This document shows, in pieces, positions 44,387 through 54,008 of a stretch of 64,000 bases of DNA. The position numbers and the translations under genes are program-made. The notes beneath the pieces were generated by a model. The model had not been told where the DNA came from. It saw nothing but the letters and a program-made list of their open reading frames with translations, and did no database searches. Numbering within the stretch: position 1 is the first letter of the stretch; every line of letters starts with the position of its first letter. The stretch comes from Allobosea sp. (lineage in GTDB: Bacteria > Pseudomonadota > Alphaproteobacteria > Rhizobiales > Beijerinckiaceae): NCBI RefSeq assembly GCF_030695125.1, contig NZ_JAUYTP010000008.1, positions 248,001 through 312,000 on the forward strand, read 5' to 3'.

Positions 44387-44863
44387 TCAGTTCAGCTTGG
44401 CCTTGACCTCGTCGAGGCCGGTGGCGAACAGTGCGTCGCCGGCCTTGCCGCCGACCTGGGCGCGGATGATGATCTCCGCAGCCTTCGTCGCAGCCTCGGC
44501 GGCGGCGGCGCGAACATCGGCCTCGGCCTGGCTTTCGGCCTGCGCGATCTTCTCCTGTGCCGATTTCGTCCGGCGGGTGACGAAGTCGTTCAGCTTGGCC
44601 TCCGCCTCGGCAGCGAGGCGCTGGGCCTCCTCACCGGCGGCCGCGATGATCGAGGCGGCTTCGGTTTCGGCGGCCTTGCGCTTGGCCTCGTACTCCGCCA
44701 GCAGCTTCTCCGCTTCCAAGCGCAAGCGGCGCGCCTCGGCGAGCTCCTGCGCGACCTTCTCGCCGCGCCCGTCGAGCGCGGCGATGATCGCCTTCGGCAC
44801 CCCGAAATAGGTCAGGATGCCGAGGAAGATGAAAAACGAGACGCCAACCCAGAAAGTATCCAT
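44387..44863 (-). CDS. atpF: ATP synthase F0 subunit b
   Basis: This is a 158-residue stator subunit with one N-terminal helix (MDTFWVGVSFFIFLGILTYFG) and a long alanine/glutamate-rich coiled coil that links F0 to F1. It ends the atpI-atpB-atpE-b'-b operon, 11 bases after the b' gene. The F1 genes are elsewhere, as usual in alphaproteobacteria. Confidence 0.95.
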   Translation of the reverse strand: MDTFWVGVSFFIFLGILTYFGVPKAIIAALDGRGEKVAQELAEARRLRLEAEKLLAEYEAKRKAAETEAASIIAAAGEEAQRLAAEAEAKLNDFVTRRTKSAQEKIAQAESQAEADVRAAAAEAATKAAEIIIRAQVGGKAGDALFATGLDEVKAKLN

Positions 44864-44874
44864 CGGTCTTCTCC

Positions 44875-45492
44875 TCAGCCGCGCGCCAGAACCTGATCGA
44901 CCGCCTCGGACGCCTCGGTGGCGCTCGGGGTCTGGCCGGTCAGCTTGGTGACGATCGCGACCGCGACCTCGCTGCCGAGACCGCGAACATTGGTCATGGC
45001 GCTGGTCTTGGTGGCGGCGATGGTGGCTTCGGCCTGGGCCAGCTTGGCGGCGAGTTCGCCCTCGACGGTGTGGCGGCGGGCGTCGGACGCCTTGGTGCTG
45101 GTGTCGCGCGCAGCCTGGGCGATGCCCTGGGCGTTCTTGCGGGCCTCTGTCAGGGCCGTCTCATAGGCGAGGGCGGTCGCTTCCGCCTTGGCCTGCATCT
45201 GCGCGGCATTGTCGAGATCGCGCGCGATGGTGGTCGCCCGCTCGTCAAGGATCGCGCCGACGCGCGGCAGGGCGATGGTCGACATCAGCCAGTAGAGCGC
45301 GCCGAAGGTGATGGCGAGCCAGAACAGCTGGCCGGCAAAGGTCGTGACGTCGAAGGGAGGGAAGGCGGCCTTCTCGCCGCTCAGCGACGGCGTGGCCGCG
45401 CCGGCCGCGCTCACCACCAGCGGCGCGGTCAGCACCGAGGCGACGAAGCCGGCCAAACCTTGCCTGACGAACCGTGAAGATCGAACCGGCAT
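44875..45492 (-). CDS. atpG: ATP synthase F0 subunit b'
   Basis: This is the b' isoform of the peripheral stalk, found in alphaproteobacteria and phototrophs, 205 residues. An N-terminal extension (possibly a signal-like segment, GFVASVLTAPLVVSAAGAA) precedes the membrane helix FAGQLFWLAITFGALYWLMSTIALP. The coiled-coil part follows. It pairs with subunit b to form a heterodimeric stator. Confidence 0.93.
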   Translation of the reverse strand: MPVRSSRFVRQGLAGFVASVLTAPLVVSAAGAATPSLSGEKAAFPPFDVTTFAGQLFWLAITFGALYWLMSTIALPRVGAILDERATTIARDLDNAAQMQAKAEATALAYETALTEARKNAQGIAQAARDTSTKASDARRHTVEGELAAKLAQAEATIAATKTSAMTNVRGLGSEVAVAIVTKLTGQTPSATEASEAVDQVLARG

Positions 45493-45584
45493 GGGCTGCC
45501 TTTCAGCGGAAGAGAATGGAAAGTCGCGCCCGATCCCGCGATCGGGAGTTCGGGCGCGACGGGAAGCCGGTGGTCGAAACGCGT

Positions 45585-45812
45585 TCAGACCACGAAGAGC
45601 AGGATCAGCGCGACGACGAAGGAGAAAATGCCCAGACCTTCGGCGAGCGCCGCGCCGATGAAGGCGCGCGGGAACTGGCCGTCGGCGGCCGACGGGTTGC
45701 GCAGCGCGCCCGAGAGGAAGTTGCCGAAGATCGTGCCGACGGCAATGGCGGCGAGGCCCATGCCGAGACAGGCGATACCCGCAGCGATGAATTTGGCAGC
45801 GACAGGATCCAT
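45585..45812 (-). CDS. atpE: ATP synthase F0 subunit c
   Basis: This 75-residue proteolipid forms the proton-driven ring. Two helices flank the polar loop ([15 protein letters not shown]). The proton-carrying glutamate is E58 in [13 protein letters not shown]. The start [12 protein letters not shown] at 45812 is the family norm; the track ORF is 41 codons too long. Confidence 0.96.
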   Translation of the reverse strand: MDPVAAKFIAAGIACLGMGLAAIAVGTIFGNFLSGALRNPSAADGQFPRAFIGAALAEGLGIFSFVVALILLFVV

Positions 45813-45876
45813 AACTTTTCTCCAGGTGACAGGTTTGCGTAAAGGGAGGGGGTGAACGGGGGCTCGCCTCGGGCCG

Positions 45877-46638
45877 TCAGTGGCCCGGGTGGAGGGCGTC
45901 GTTGAGATAGACGCAGGCGAGGATGGCGAAGACATAGGCCTGCAGGAACGCCACCAGGAATTCCAGGGCCGTCAGGGCGATCGCGAGGATCATCGGCAGC
46001 GGCGCCAGCACGGTGAAGATGCTCACCTGCGCCGTCAGCATCACCACGAAGCCGCCGAAGACCTTGAGACCGATATGGCCGGCCAGCATGTTGCCGAACA
46101 GGCGCAGCGCCAGAGAGATCGGCCGCGACGCGAAGGAGACGACCTCGATCAGCACCATGAAGGGGATGAGCCAGGCCGGCGCACCGGACGGCACGAACAG
46201 CCCGAAGAAATGGCTGCCATGCTTGGCGATGCCGTAGATCAGCACGACGCTGATCACCAGGACCGCAAGGCCGGTGGTGACGATGATGTGGCTGGTGACC
46301 GTGAACGAACCCGGGATCATGCCGAGCAGGTTCGCCGTCAGCACGAACATGAACAGCGAGAACACCAGCGGGAAGAACTTCATGCCTTCGCGGCCCATCA
46401 CACCGGTGACGGTGGAGGCGACGAACTCATAGGTAATCTCGGCGAGCGACTGAAGGCGGCCGGGAACGACGGCGCGCTGGCTCGAGCCATAGATCATGAT
46501 CGCCGAGATCACGCCGACGGCGAAGACCATGAACAGCGACGCGTTGCTGAACGACAGGTCGAGGCCGAACGGCCGCAAGCCGATGATCGGCTTGATCTGG
46601 AATTGGGAAATCGGATCAATTCCGACGCCAGCCGCCAT
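45877..46638 (-). CDS. atpB: ATP synthase F0 subunit a
   Basis: This 253-residue stator channel protein has the essential arginine in [14 protein letters not shown] and the family segment [21 protein letters not shown]. Five or six helices span the membrane. It forms the proton half-channels next to the c ring. It precedes atpE in the operon. Confidence 0.96.
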   Translation of the reverse strand: MAAGVGIDPISQFQIKPIIGLRPFGLDLSFSNASLFMVFAVGVISAIMIYGSSQRAVVPGRLQSLAEITYEFVASTVTGVMGREGMKFFPLVFSLFMFVLTANLLGMIPGSFTVTSHIIVTTGLAVLVISVVLIYGIAKHGSHFFGLFVPSGAPAWLIPFMVLIEVVSFASRPISLALRLFGNMLAGHIGLKVFGGFVVMLTAQVSIFTVLAPLPMILAIALTALEFLVAFLQAYVFAILACVYLNDALHPGH

Positions 46639-46684
46639 GTCGTTTCAGCCCCTTGTCGTGCGGCCTCTCGGCCGCCAGCCTTGG

Positions 46685-47035
46685 TCAGTCCTTTGGTGCG
46701 TCGTCTGTCGACCCGGAGGTCGGACGCGAACCGAGCCGATAGACGGAACGCAGCCCCGCAATGGCGCCGATCACCAGAAAGATGATCAGCAGGAACGGTG
46801 AGGTTCCCAGCCACCGGTCTGCGAGGATCCCGATCAGGGCGCCTGCGATGATGCCGCCTGCCAGATCCGTTGCGGCGCGAAAGCCTGAAGATACTGCGCC
46901 AGCCATGGCGCCGTCTCGTCCAGCCGGGCTCGCGCCCGGCTTTTCGTTCCCTTCCGCCTGCCCAAGGGCCGTCTTCAGGGAACCCAGTCTTGCGCGCAAC
47001 TCCGAGTCTGAAGCGTTTTTGTCGGGTTCGGACAT
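46685..47035 (-). CDS. atpI: ATP synthase protein I
   Basis: This is a small membrane protein of 116 residues with two helices (DLAGGIIAGALIGILADRWLG and FLLIIFLVIGAIAGLRSVYRL), matching AtpI/AtpQ, which assists c-ring assembly or Mg2+ supply. The N-terminal 45 residues are polar. The start at 47035 (MSEPDKNASDSELRARLGSLK) is preferred to the longer track ORF. It is the first gene of the F0 operon. Confidence 0.88.
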   Translation of the reverse strand: MSEPDKNASDSELRARLGSLKTALGQAEGNEKPGASPAGRDGAMAGAVSSGFRAATDLAGGIIAGALIGILADRWLGTSPFLLIIFLVIGAIAGLRSVYRLGSRPTSGSTDDAPKD

Positions 47036-47135
47036 GGCGCTGGCCCCCTGAGAGATCGTGAAATGGCCACGATCCTGCAGAAAACCACACGATCCCTGTT
47101 CGAGCCCGCGCATCGAGCCGTCGTCAGCAGGGCCT

Positions 47136-47164
47136 CCTTTATTGCCCGCTCCCCACGCTGTCAA
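47136..47164 (-). promoter_or_regulatory. Candidate sigma-70 promoter of the F0 operon
   Basis: On the minus strand TTGACA (47164-47159) is followed after 17 bases by TAAAGG (47141-47136). It lies about 100 bases upstream of atpI in the 231-base gap after smc. Confidence 0.5.
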
Positions 47165-47266
47165 GGCAGGGTGGTGGAGCCTAACGCATTGGAATATCTA
47201 TAAATTCGGCTCGGGTGCGACATTCTTGCCGCACTGCGAAGACGATTGTGGCGCTTTTTCACCGGC

Positions 47267-50200
47267 TCAGACCGCCTCGCGGATGCGCTCGGCCGTCGCG
47301 AGATCGACCGAGACCATCTGGCTGACGCCGCGCTCGGCCATGGTGACCCCGAAGAGACGGTCCATCCGGGCCATGGTGATCGGGTTGTGGGTGATCAGGA
47401 TGAAGCGCGTCTGCGTATCGCGCGCCATTTCGTCGAGCAGGTTGCAGTAGCGTTCGACATTGGCGTCGTCGAGCGGCGCATCGACCTCGTCGAGCACGCA
47501 GATCGGCGACGGGTTGGTCAGGAACACCGCGAAAATGAGGGCGATCGCGGTGAGCGCCTGCTCCCCGCCCGAGAGGAGCGTCATCACCTGCGGCTTCTTG
47601 CCGGGCGGGCGGGCGAAGATCTCGAGCCCGGCATCGAGCGGGTCCTCGGCGTCGACCAGCTTCAGTTCCGCCGTGCCGCCGCCAAACAGCACGCCAAACA
47701 GCCTCTGGAACTGTGCGTTGACGATCTCGAAGGCGGCCAGCAGCCTTTCGCGGCCCTCGCGGTTGAGCGCGCCGATCGCCTGCCGCAGCCGGCGGATGGC
47801 CTCGCTCAGATCGTCGCGCTCGGCGGTGAGCCCCTCGCGCTTGGCCTTGATCGCCGTCAGCTCGTCCTCGGCCCGCAGATTGACCGCGCCGAGCCGCTCG
47901 CGCTCGGCCTTGAGCCCCGAAAGGCGCCGCTCGACGCCGTCGGGCTCGGGCGGCGTGTCGCCGGCTTTCAGGCCTGCCATCGCGCTGAGGCCGTCGAGCC
48001 CGGTTTCCAGCCCGTCCTCGATCTGCCGTGTCACATCCGCGACGCGCTGGCGCGCCGCATCGCGCCTCGCCTCGGCGGCGGCCCGGACTTCGCGGGCGCC
48101 GGCCAGCCCGTCGAGCGCGATTCGCGCCTGGCGGTCGGCCTCAGCCAGCGCCGCCTCGCCGACTGCCAGCCGGTCGGCCGCCGCGCGCCGCGCCGCCTCC
48201 GCAGTCTCGATCTCCGCGACGAGCCGGCGCCTTTCGGTGAGAAAGCTGTCGGGCGCTTCCTGCAGCGCCCGCTGCTCGGCGGCGACCGTCTCGATCCGGC
48301 TGCGCGTCTCGTCGGCGGTCTGGCTGCTGCGCGCCGCCCGTTCTCGCCAGGCGGCCATATCGGTTGCGATCGCGCTGCGGCGCTGCGCCCGCAACTCCGC
48401 CTCGCGCGACAGGGTCTGCACCCGCGCCCGCGCATCCGACGCCGCGATGCGCTGCTCGCCGAGCGCCACGCGTGCCGTCAGCAGCGTGCTGTCCAGCTCC
48501 GCCGAGGGCGGCAGCGCGGCCACCGCCTGTGCCTGGGTCGCGGCCTGCGCCGCGGCCTCGGCGATGGAGCGGCCGAGGCGTTCGATCGCCTCGGTCAGGG
48601 CCGAGCGCCGTGCCGCCGTCTCGGCCGCCTTGCGTTCGGCCGCGGCGAGCTGCTCGCGTGACTGGTCGAGCGTCCGCCGGGCCAGCCGCGCAACCTCCAG
48701 CGCCGCAGCCTCGGCCTGGCCGGCCGCCCTGGCGTCGCGCGTTGCGGCGTCGAGTGCGTCGCGGGCCGCTTCGGCGGCCTCCTGGGCGGCCTGGGCCTCG
48801 CGCTCGAGATCGTCGAGCCGGTTCTTCTCGGCCAGACGGCGCGCGGCGGGCGAGGGCGCCTCGGCCGCGCCGGTGAAACCGTCCCAGCGCCAGACGTCGC
48901 CCTCGCGCGACACCAGCCGCTGCCCGGGTTGCAGCGCCGCACGCAGGCGGGGGCCGTCCATGCGGGCGACGACGCCGATCTGCGCCAGCCGCCGACGCAG
49001 CGCCGCAGGCCCACGCACATGCGCGGCCAGGGGCTGAGCGCCCTCGGGCAAGGCGGGATCATCGGCGCCGGGGCCGGTATCGTGCCAATGGCTGGGTGCG
49101 GCGGTGTCCGTCGCCGCGTCGAGATCATCGCCCAGCGCCGCCCCGAGCGCGATCTCGAAGCCCTTGGCCACGGTCACCGCATCGAGGATCGCCGGCCAGC
49201 GCCCGCCGCCGGTCGGCGCAAGCAGCTTTTTCAGCGTCCGGATCTCGGTTTCGAGCCGCTGCGCCAGGCGGTCGGCCTCGGCGAGCGGCGCGCGCAGCTG
49301 CGTCTCGCGCTCGCGGGCGGTGGCCAGGGCTGTCCGGGCCGCGGCCGCGCCGGCATCGGCCTCGCGCATGGCGCTCTCGGCGGCCGCGAGCGCGCCACGC
49401 AAGCCGTCCAGCGGCACGGCGGCGCTGCCGGCGTCCAGCGCCGCCTGGTCGCGCAGCAGGCGCTCGCGCTCGGAGGCCGCACGGGCCTCGCGCTCCTGCG
49501 TCTCGCGCAGCGCCCGCTCGAGCGCGCCGCGTCGCGCGCCGAGCTCGGACAGGGCCGCCTGCGCCGCGCCATGTGCGGCCTCCGCCGCGGCCAGCGCCGC
49601 TTCGGCCTGCGTTAGCGTAGCGGTGGCGGCTTCGGCGCTCCCGGCCGCGCCCTCGCCGTCGCGGGCGAGCGCCGCATCCTCCTGGGCCAGGCGCGCCAGG
49701 CTCTCGCTGGCGTCGCGCGCCAGGCTGTCCTGCCGGGCGAGATCGCCCTGCAATTCGGCCAGCCGCCGGCCCAGTTCCTCCATGCGCTGCTTGGCGCGCC
49801 GGTTCTCGGCCACCAGCTCGTCGAGTCCGCGCTTGAGCCGCACCAATGCGGCAGCGGCTGCCGCCTCGCCGTCGCGCAGCGCCGGAAGCTCATGGGCGGC
49901 CACCGCCTGCCGCTTGGCGGCCTCCGCCTGGATGCCGGTCTGGTCGGCCACTGCGCGCTGCGCCGCATCGAGCGCCTGGCCCGCCTGCGCCTCCTGCAGC
50001 CGCGCCTCGTGGTGGGAGATCAGCGCCAGCGTCGCCTCGGCCCGGCGGATGTCGGCGGCGAGGCTGCGATAGCGCGAGGCCTGCCGCGCCTGGCGCTGCA
50101 GCGCCTCGATCTGCCCGTCGATTTCGCCGAGCACGTCTTCGAGCCGCGTCAGGTTCTCTTCCGCGCCCTTCAGCCGCAGCTCCGCCTCATGGCGGCGGCT

Positions 50201-50722
50201 GTGGAGGCCGGCGATGCCGGCGGCGTCCTCGAGGATGCGCCGGCGCGATTGCGGCTTGGCGGAGATGATCTCGGCGATCTGGCCCTGGCGCACGAGCGCC
50301 GGCGAGCGCGCGCCCGTCGCCGCATCGGCGAAGAGCAGCTGCACGTCGCGCGCGCGGACCTCCTTGCCGTTGACGCGGTAGGTCGAGCCTTCCTCCCGCT
50401 CGATCCGGCGGGTGACCTCGAGCACATCGGTCTCGTTGAAGGCGGCCGGCGCCTTGCGGTCGGCATTGTCGAGCGTCAGCGCGACCTCGGCCATGTTGCG
50501 GCCGGGGCGCTCGTTCGAGCCGGCGAAGATGACGTCGTCCATCCCCGAGCCGCGCATATTCTTGAACGAGCTTTCGCCCATCACCCAGCGCAGCGCTTCG
50601 ACGAGGTTGGACTTGCCGCAGCCATTGGGGCCGACGACGCCGGTCAGCCCCGGCTCGATCAGGAATTCCGTTGGCTCGACGAAGGTCTTGAAGCCGGTGA
50701 GCTTGAGGCGCGTCAGCTGCAT
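47267..50722 (-). CDS. smc: Chromosome segregation ATPase SMC
   Basis: This is the 1151-residue condensin subunit that compacts and segregates the chromosome. The N-terminal Walker A is GPNGCGKSNLVEALRWVMGE. Long coiled coils flank a hinge near residues 490-620. The C-terminal head has the signature LSGGEQALTAIALIFA and Walker B ICVLDEVDAPLDDANVERY. Length and architecture are normal. It follows the dsbA-like gene on the same strand, an arrangement common in Hyphomicrobiales. The large plus-strand ORFs across it are high-GC shadows. Confidence 0.97.
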   Translation of the reverse strand: MQLTRLKLTGFKTFVEPTEFLIEPGLTGVVGPNGCGKSNLVEALRWVMGESSFKNMRGSGMDDVIFAGSNERPGRNMAEVALTLDNADRKAPAAFNETDVLEVTRRIEREEGSTYRVNGKEVRARDVQLLFADAATGARSPALVRQGQIAEIISAKPQSRRRILEDAAGIAGLHSRRHEAELRLKGAEENLTRLEDVLGEIDGQIEALQRQARQASRYRSLAADIRRAEATLALISHHEARLQEAQAGQALDAAQRAVADQTGIQAEAAKRQAVAAHELPALRDGEAAAAAALVRLKRGLDELVAENRRAKQRMEELGRRLAELQGDLARQDSLARDASESLARLAQEDAALARDGEGAAGSAEAATATLTQAEAALAAAEAAHGAAQAALSELGARRGALERALRETQEREARAASERERLLRDQAALDAGSAAVPLDGLRGALAAAESAMREADAGAAAARTALATARERETQLRAPLAEADRLAQRLETEIRTLKKLLAPTGGGRWPAILDAVTVAKGFEIALGAALGDDLDAATDTAAPSHWHDTGPGADDPALPEGAQPLAAHVRGPAALRRRLAQIGVVARMDGPRLRAALQPGQRLVSREGDVWRWDGFTGAAEAPSPAARRLAEKNRLDDLEREAQAAQEAAEAARDALDAATRDARAAGQAEAAALEVARLARRTLDQSREQLAAAERKAAETAARRSALTEAIERLGRSIAEAAAQAATQAQAVAALPPSAELDSTLLTARVALGEQRIAASDARARVQTLSREAELRAQRRSAIATDMAAWRERAARSSQTADETRSRIETVAAEQRALQEAPDSFLTERRRLVAEIETAEAARRAAADRLAVGEAALAEADRQARIALDGLAGAREVRAAAEARRDAARQRVADVTRQIEDGLETGLDGLSAMAGLKAGDTPPEPDGVERRLSGLKAERERLGAVNLRAEDELTAIKAKREGLTAERDDLSEAIRRLRQAIGALNREGRERLLAAFEIVNAQFQRLFGVLFGGGTAELKLVDAEDPLDAGLEIFARPPGKKPQVMTLLSGGEQALTAIALIFAVFLTNPSPICVLDEVDAPLDDANVERYCNLLDEMARDTQTRFILITHNPITMARMDRLFGVTMAERGVSQMVSVDLATAERIREAV

Positions 50723-50751
50723 CGGCGCGCCCGGTCTTTGTGACCCTCCGC

Positions 50752-50851
50752 CGTCATCCCGGGCGATCGAAGATCGACCCGGGATCCATTCCGGAACGGT
50801 TCAGGCATGGATCCCGGATCGGCGCGGCTGCGCCGCTGGTCCGGGATGACC
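50752..50851. repeat. Compound palindromic intergenic repeat, R4
   Basis: Outer arms CGTCATCCCGG / CCGGGATGAC enclose further hairpins, including a GGGATCCAT / ATGGATCCC pair. It lies between the dsbA-like gene and smc. Confidence 0.78.
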
Positions 50852-50878
50852 GCGCGGATGGTTGGAGGCCAGCCGCCC

Positions 50879-51499
50879 TCAGCCCGCCAGGAGCGGCTCG
50901 AGGATCTTGTCGAATTCGGCCATCGAGAGCGCACCTGAACGCTTCTGCCCGTTGATGAAGAAGGTCGGCGTGGAATCCACGCCGGCCTTGGCTCCACGAT
51001 CCTTCACGACTGTGACGGCGTCATAGATATCCTGCCTTTTCAAGCAGGCTTCAAACGAATCCTGTGTGAAACCGGCCTGTTTGACCATGGTCGAGAGCGC
51101 GTCGACCGGCTTGTCGGTGAAAGCCCAGACCCGCTGCTGGGCGAACAGCAGATCGGTCATCGCGACATATTTGTCGTTGCCGTTGCAGCGCGCCAGCATG
51201 AAGCCGGCCGTCGCCAGCGGGTCGAGCGGGAATTCGCGCAGCGTGAAGCGCACCTTGCCGGTGTCGATGTACTTCGCCTTCAGCGCCGGCCAGGTGTCCT
51301 TGTGGAAGGTCGCGCAATGGCCGCAGGTCAGCGAGGCGTACTCGATGATCGTGACCTTCGCGTCGGCCGAGCCGATCCAGACATCGCCGAGCGGGCCGGG
51401 CGTGGCCAGATCGGCCTGGGCCCGCGCGGCGGGCGCGCCCAGCATCGCGGTGGCCGCGAGCCCGGCTGTCGCCGTCAGAAGCTGTCGCCTGTTCGTCAT
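50879..51499 (-). CDS. DsbA-family thiol:disulfide oxidoreductase
   Basis: This is an exported 206-residue thioredoxin-fold protein with a signal peptide (LLTATAGLAATAMLGAPAARAQA) and the active site YASLTCGHCATFHKDTW. FTLREFPLDPLA and the cis-proline region VDSTPTFFINGQKRSGAL follow. It probably oxidises or isomerises periplasmic proteins, similar to the DsbA proteins encoded next to smc across the order. The start at 51499 (MTNRRQLLTATAG) is well supported; the 456-residue track ORF fuses out-of-gene sequence. Confidence 0.93.
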   Translation of the reverse strand: MTNRRQLLTATAGLAATAMLGAPAARAQADLATPGPLGDVWIGSADAKVTIIEYASLTCGHCATFHKDTWPALKAKYIDTGKVRFTLREFPLDPLATAGFMLARCNGNDKYVAMTDLLFAQQRVWAFTDKPVDALSTMVKQAGFTQDSFEACLKRQDIYDAVTVVKDRGAKAGVDSTPTFFINGQKRSGALSMAEFDKILEPLLAG

Positions 51500-51514
51500 C
51501 GTCGCTGTTCCCGA

Positions 51515-51546
51515 GAAGTGCAGAGGTTTGGAAGTGCAGAGGCTTG
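51515..51546. repeat. Two-copy 16-bp tandem repeat
   Basis: GAAGTGCAGAGGTTTG is repeated directly as GAAGTGCAGAGGCTTG with one mismatch, just upstream of the dsbA-like start. Confidence 0.8.
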
Positions 51547-51624
51547 AAAGCCGGCATGCGGTTGCGCGGACCATAGAGGCAGCGACGATTGTGGCAAGAT
51601 CGTCACCGCGCAGGCGGCGCCCGC

Positions 51625-52122
51625 TCACGAAGCCGTGTCGATGGCGCGGCGCTTCGTGTTCTGGGCAACATGGACACCAAGTCGTGCCAGCGCCGCCCGC
51701 AGATCCGGATCCGCGATTCCGGCGACCTGCTCGCCCACGCGCGCCGCCAGCGCCGGGTCGGGCGGCGGTGGGGCACGCCGGGGCGCCGGCGCCTCGACCG
51801 GGCCCTGCTTGAGCACGAGCTTGCCGACCGCACGCCAGCCGAGATGGGTGTTGACCCGCTCCAGAACGATCGGCGCGAGCTGCTGCATTTCGAGCGCGAA
51901 CGCGCTTTCGACCCGCACCACCATCGTCGCCGGCTCGGAGGCTTCGCCCGGGGCGGGTCGGCGGCGCGGCCAGTCGATCTTCAGCGGCCGCGTCCGCGCC
52001 GCCAGGCGTTCGCCGACGATCTCCGGCCAGAGCGAGACCACGGCGCGCCCGGCAAAGCCCTGCGCGGCCAGCGCGGGCGCCAGCAGCGTGTCGATCAGAT
52101 CGGCGAGGGGTTTGACGGCCAT
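51625..52122 (-). CDS. dciA: DciA/DUF721 family protein
   Basis: This 165-residue protein is of the DUF721 family, now known as DciA, the helicase loader used by most bacteria lacking DnaC. The KH-like domain spans about 8-105 (LAAQGFAGRAVVSLWPEIVGERLAARTRPLKI ... RVESAFALEMQQLAPIVLERVNTHLG). A proline-rich linker and a short C-terminal region follow. It sits upstream of the dsbA-like gene, in the mutY-dciA-dsbA-smc order typical of the group, although mutY lies further away here. Confidence 0.88.
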   Translation of the reverse strand: MAVKPLADLIDTLLAPALAAQGFAGRAVVSLWPEIVGERLAARTRPLKIDWPRRRPAPGEASEPATMVVRVESAFALEMQQLAPIVLERVNTHLGWRAVGKLVLKQGPVEAPAPRRAPPPPDPALAARVGEQVAGIADPDLRAALARLGVHVAQNTKRRAIDTAS

Positions 52123-52178
52123 GAGTCATTCTGGGGCGGCGGGGCAGGGGGCGCAAGCCGGCCGGTCCGCCCGCTTGG

Positions 52179-52667
52179 TCAGCCGGCGGCGCGCTCACGC
52201 CCGACCGAGAGCCGCTGCGGCGTCGCGCCCAGGCGCCCCGCCAGCGCATGGCCCTTGGGCAGGATCAGCCCCGGCCGCAGCCGGCGCGGCCCCAGCGACA
52301 GGCCCGCCCGCTCGCGCAGCGAGCCGGAGAGGCCGCGCAGCGGGATCAGCGCCGGCCGCTGCGGGGCGAGAATGAGATGGCGCTCGACCGCCTGCGCCCA
52401 ATGCAGCTCCGGCACGTCGCCGGCTTCGAGCAGGAAGAGCCAGTCCCCGCGCGCCTGGGCGGCGCCGGCGAGCCAGCTTTCCGCACCGTCGGCCCGCAGA
52501 TAGCTCGCGCCTGTCCCGTCGGCGAGGCGCTCGACATCGGCCGTCCCCACGCCGTCGATCACCACGGCATGGCCGAGGAAACCGTCGGCGACGGCCGGAA
52601 TCAGGACGGAGAAGGTCGCGGCGAGCGCCTCAGTCGAACCAGCGACGCGTATGACCGCAGTGAGCAT
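52179..52667 (-). CDS. Glycosyltransferase-like protein
   Basis: This 162-residue protein begins MLTAVIRVAGSTEALAATFSVLIPAVADGFLGHAVVID and contains GDWLFLLEAGDVPELHW, which resembles the strand-loop of GT-A glycosyltransferases. The usual DXD is replaced by EAGD. It is short for an active transferase and may be a degenerate or regulatory relative. I start at the ATG at 52667. It lies 56 bases upstream of dciA on the same strand. Confidence 0.5.
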   Translation of the reverse strand: MLTAVIRVAGSTEALAATFSVLIPAVADGFLGHAVVIDGVGTADVERLADGTGASYLRADGAESWLAGAAQARGDWLFLLEAGDVPELHWAQAVERHLILAPQRPALIPLRGLSGSLRERAGLSLGPRRLRPGLILPKGHALAGRLGATPQRLSVGRERAAG

Positions 52668-52793
52668 ACGCAAACCCATATGACGCAGCGCAGCATGTCG
52701 CAATCCTGTCACTTGCAATCTGTTCCCTTTATGTTCACATAGATCGACACCGAATCCGCCGATTCCCGGCGAGGATCAGGCAGGTCCAGCGCC

Positions 52794-53984
52794 ATGCGCC
52801 AGAGCACACCCTCGTCGAGGCCGATTTCAGCGCAGCCGCTGAAGCAGCACGGCAGCCTGCCGATGGCGGTCTCGGCGCGTGTGGCGCCGGTCGAGCCGCT
52901 GGCCTATGCCGGCCACCGCATCGACCCCGAGCGTCGGCGTGGGCGCGGTGCGACGATCAATCCCGGCGGGCGCTACGAGGCGCAGCAACGCATCAGCGAG
53001 GATGATGGCTGGGGCTCGCTGGGCGAGCTCGAACCCTTCAAGACCGAGGTCGCGGTCGAGAAGCCCCGGACGATCATCACGAAGAACGATTCCCCGGATA
53101 TCTCCTTCGACCGCTCGATCAACCCCTATCGCGGCTGCGAGCATGGCTGCGTCTACTGCTTCGCGCGGCCGACCCATGCCTATCTCGGTTTGTCGCCGGG
53201 TCTCGATTTCGAGAGCAAGCTGACCGCCAAGCCCGACGCCGCGCTCCTGCTGGAGAAGGAATTGTCAGCGGCCTCCTACCAGCCGCGCACCATCGCGATC
53301 GGCACCAACACCGACGCCTACCAGCCAATCGAGAAGAAGCTGCGGATCATGCGCAGCATCCTCGAGGTGCTGGAGCGCTTCAACCACCCGGTCGGCATCG
53401 TCACCAAATCGGCGCTGGTTCAGCGCGACATCGACATCCTCGCGCCGATGGCGGCCAAGGGGCTGGCCAAGGTCGCGATCTCGCTGACGACGCTCGACCC
53501 CAAGGTCGCGCGCGGCATGGAGCCGCGCGCTGCCTCGCCCGCCAAGCGGCTGGAGACGATCAAGGCGCTGACGGATGCCGGCATCCCCGTCACTGTGCTG
53601 GTCGCCCCGATCATCCCGGCGATCAACGAGCACGAGATCGAGCGGATTCTGGAAGCGGCGCAGGCGGCCGGCGCGCGCGAGGCCGGCTATGTCCTGCTGC
53701 GCCTGCCGCTGGAGGTGAAGGACCTCGTCCAGGACTGGCTCCTGACCCACCATCCCGACAAGCTGCGCCATGTCGTCTCGCTGATCCGCTCGACCCGCGA
53801 CGGCAAGGATTACGACGCGGCCTGGGGCCAGCGGCAGGTGGGCTCGGGCCCTTACGCCTGGATGATCGGCCGGCGTTTCGAGATGGCGGCCGAGCGTTTC
53901 GGCTTCAACGGCGCGCGGACGCGGCTGCGCAGCGACCTGTTCGTGAAGCCGGAGAAGGATAAGGCGCAGTTGAGCCTGTTTTGA
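52794..53984 (+). CDS. PA0069-family radical SAM protein
   Basis: This 396-residue radical SAM enzyme has the iron-sulfur motif CEHGCVYCF in SINPYRGCEHGCVYCFARPTHAYLG. Typical members share FESKLTAKPDAALLLEKEL, IGTNTDAYQPIEKKL and the C-terminal YAWMIGRRFEMAAERFG. The family is conserved, with unknown substrate; some relatives are annotated as DNA photolyase-like, without support. It is divergent from the glycosyltransferase-like gene. Confidence 0.93.
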   Translation: MRQSTPSSRPISAQPLKQHGSLPMAVSARVAPVEPLAYAGHRIDPERRRGRGATINPGGRYEAQQRISEDDGWGSLGELEPFKTEVAVEKPRTIITKNDSPDISFDRSINPYRGCEHGCVYCFARPTHAYLGLSPGLDFESKLTAKPDAALLLEKELSAASYQPRTIAIGTNTDAYQPIEKKLRIMRSILEVLERFNHPVGIVTKSALVQRDIDILAPMAAKGLAKVAISLTTLDPKVARGMEPRAASPAKRLETIKALTDAGIPVTVLVAPIIPAINEHEIERILEAAQAAGAREAGYVLLRLPLEVKDLVQDWLLTHHPDKLRHVVSLIRSTRDGKDYDAAWGQRQVGSGPYAWMIGRRFEMAAERFGFNGARTRLRSDLFVKPEKDKAQLSLF

Positions 53985-54008
53985 GCCGGTCGCTCGTGAC
54001 GTTTGAGA

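Noticed and set aside
47246-48661. Long plus-strand ORFs across smc (471 and 525 residues)
   Set aside because: They mirror the smc coiled-coil codon pattern and contain no recognisable domain.
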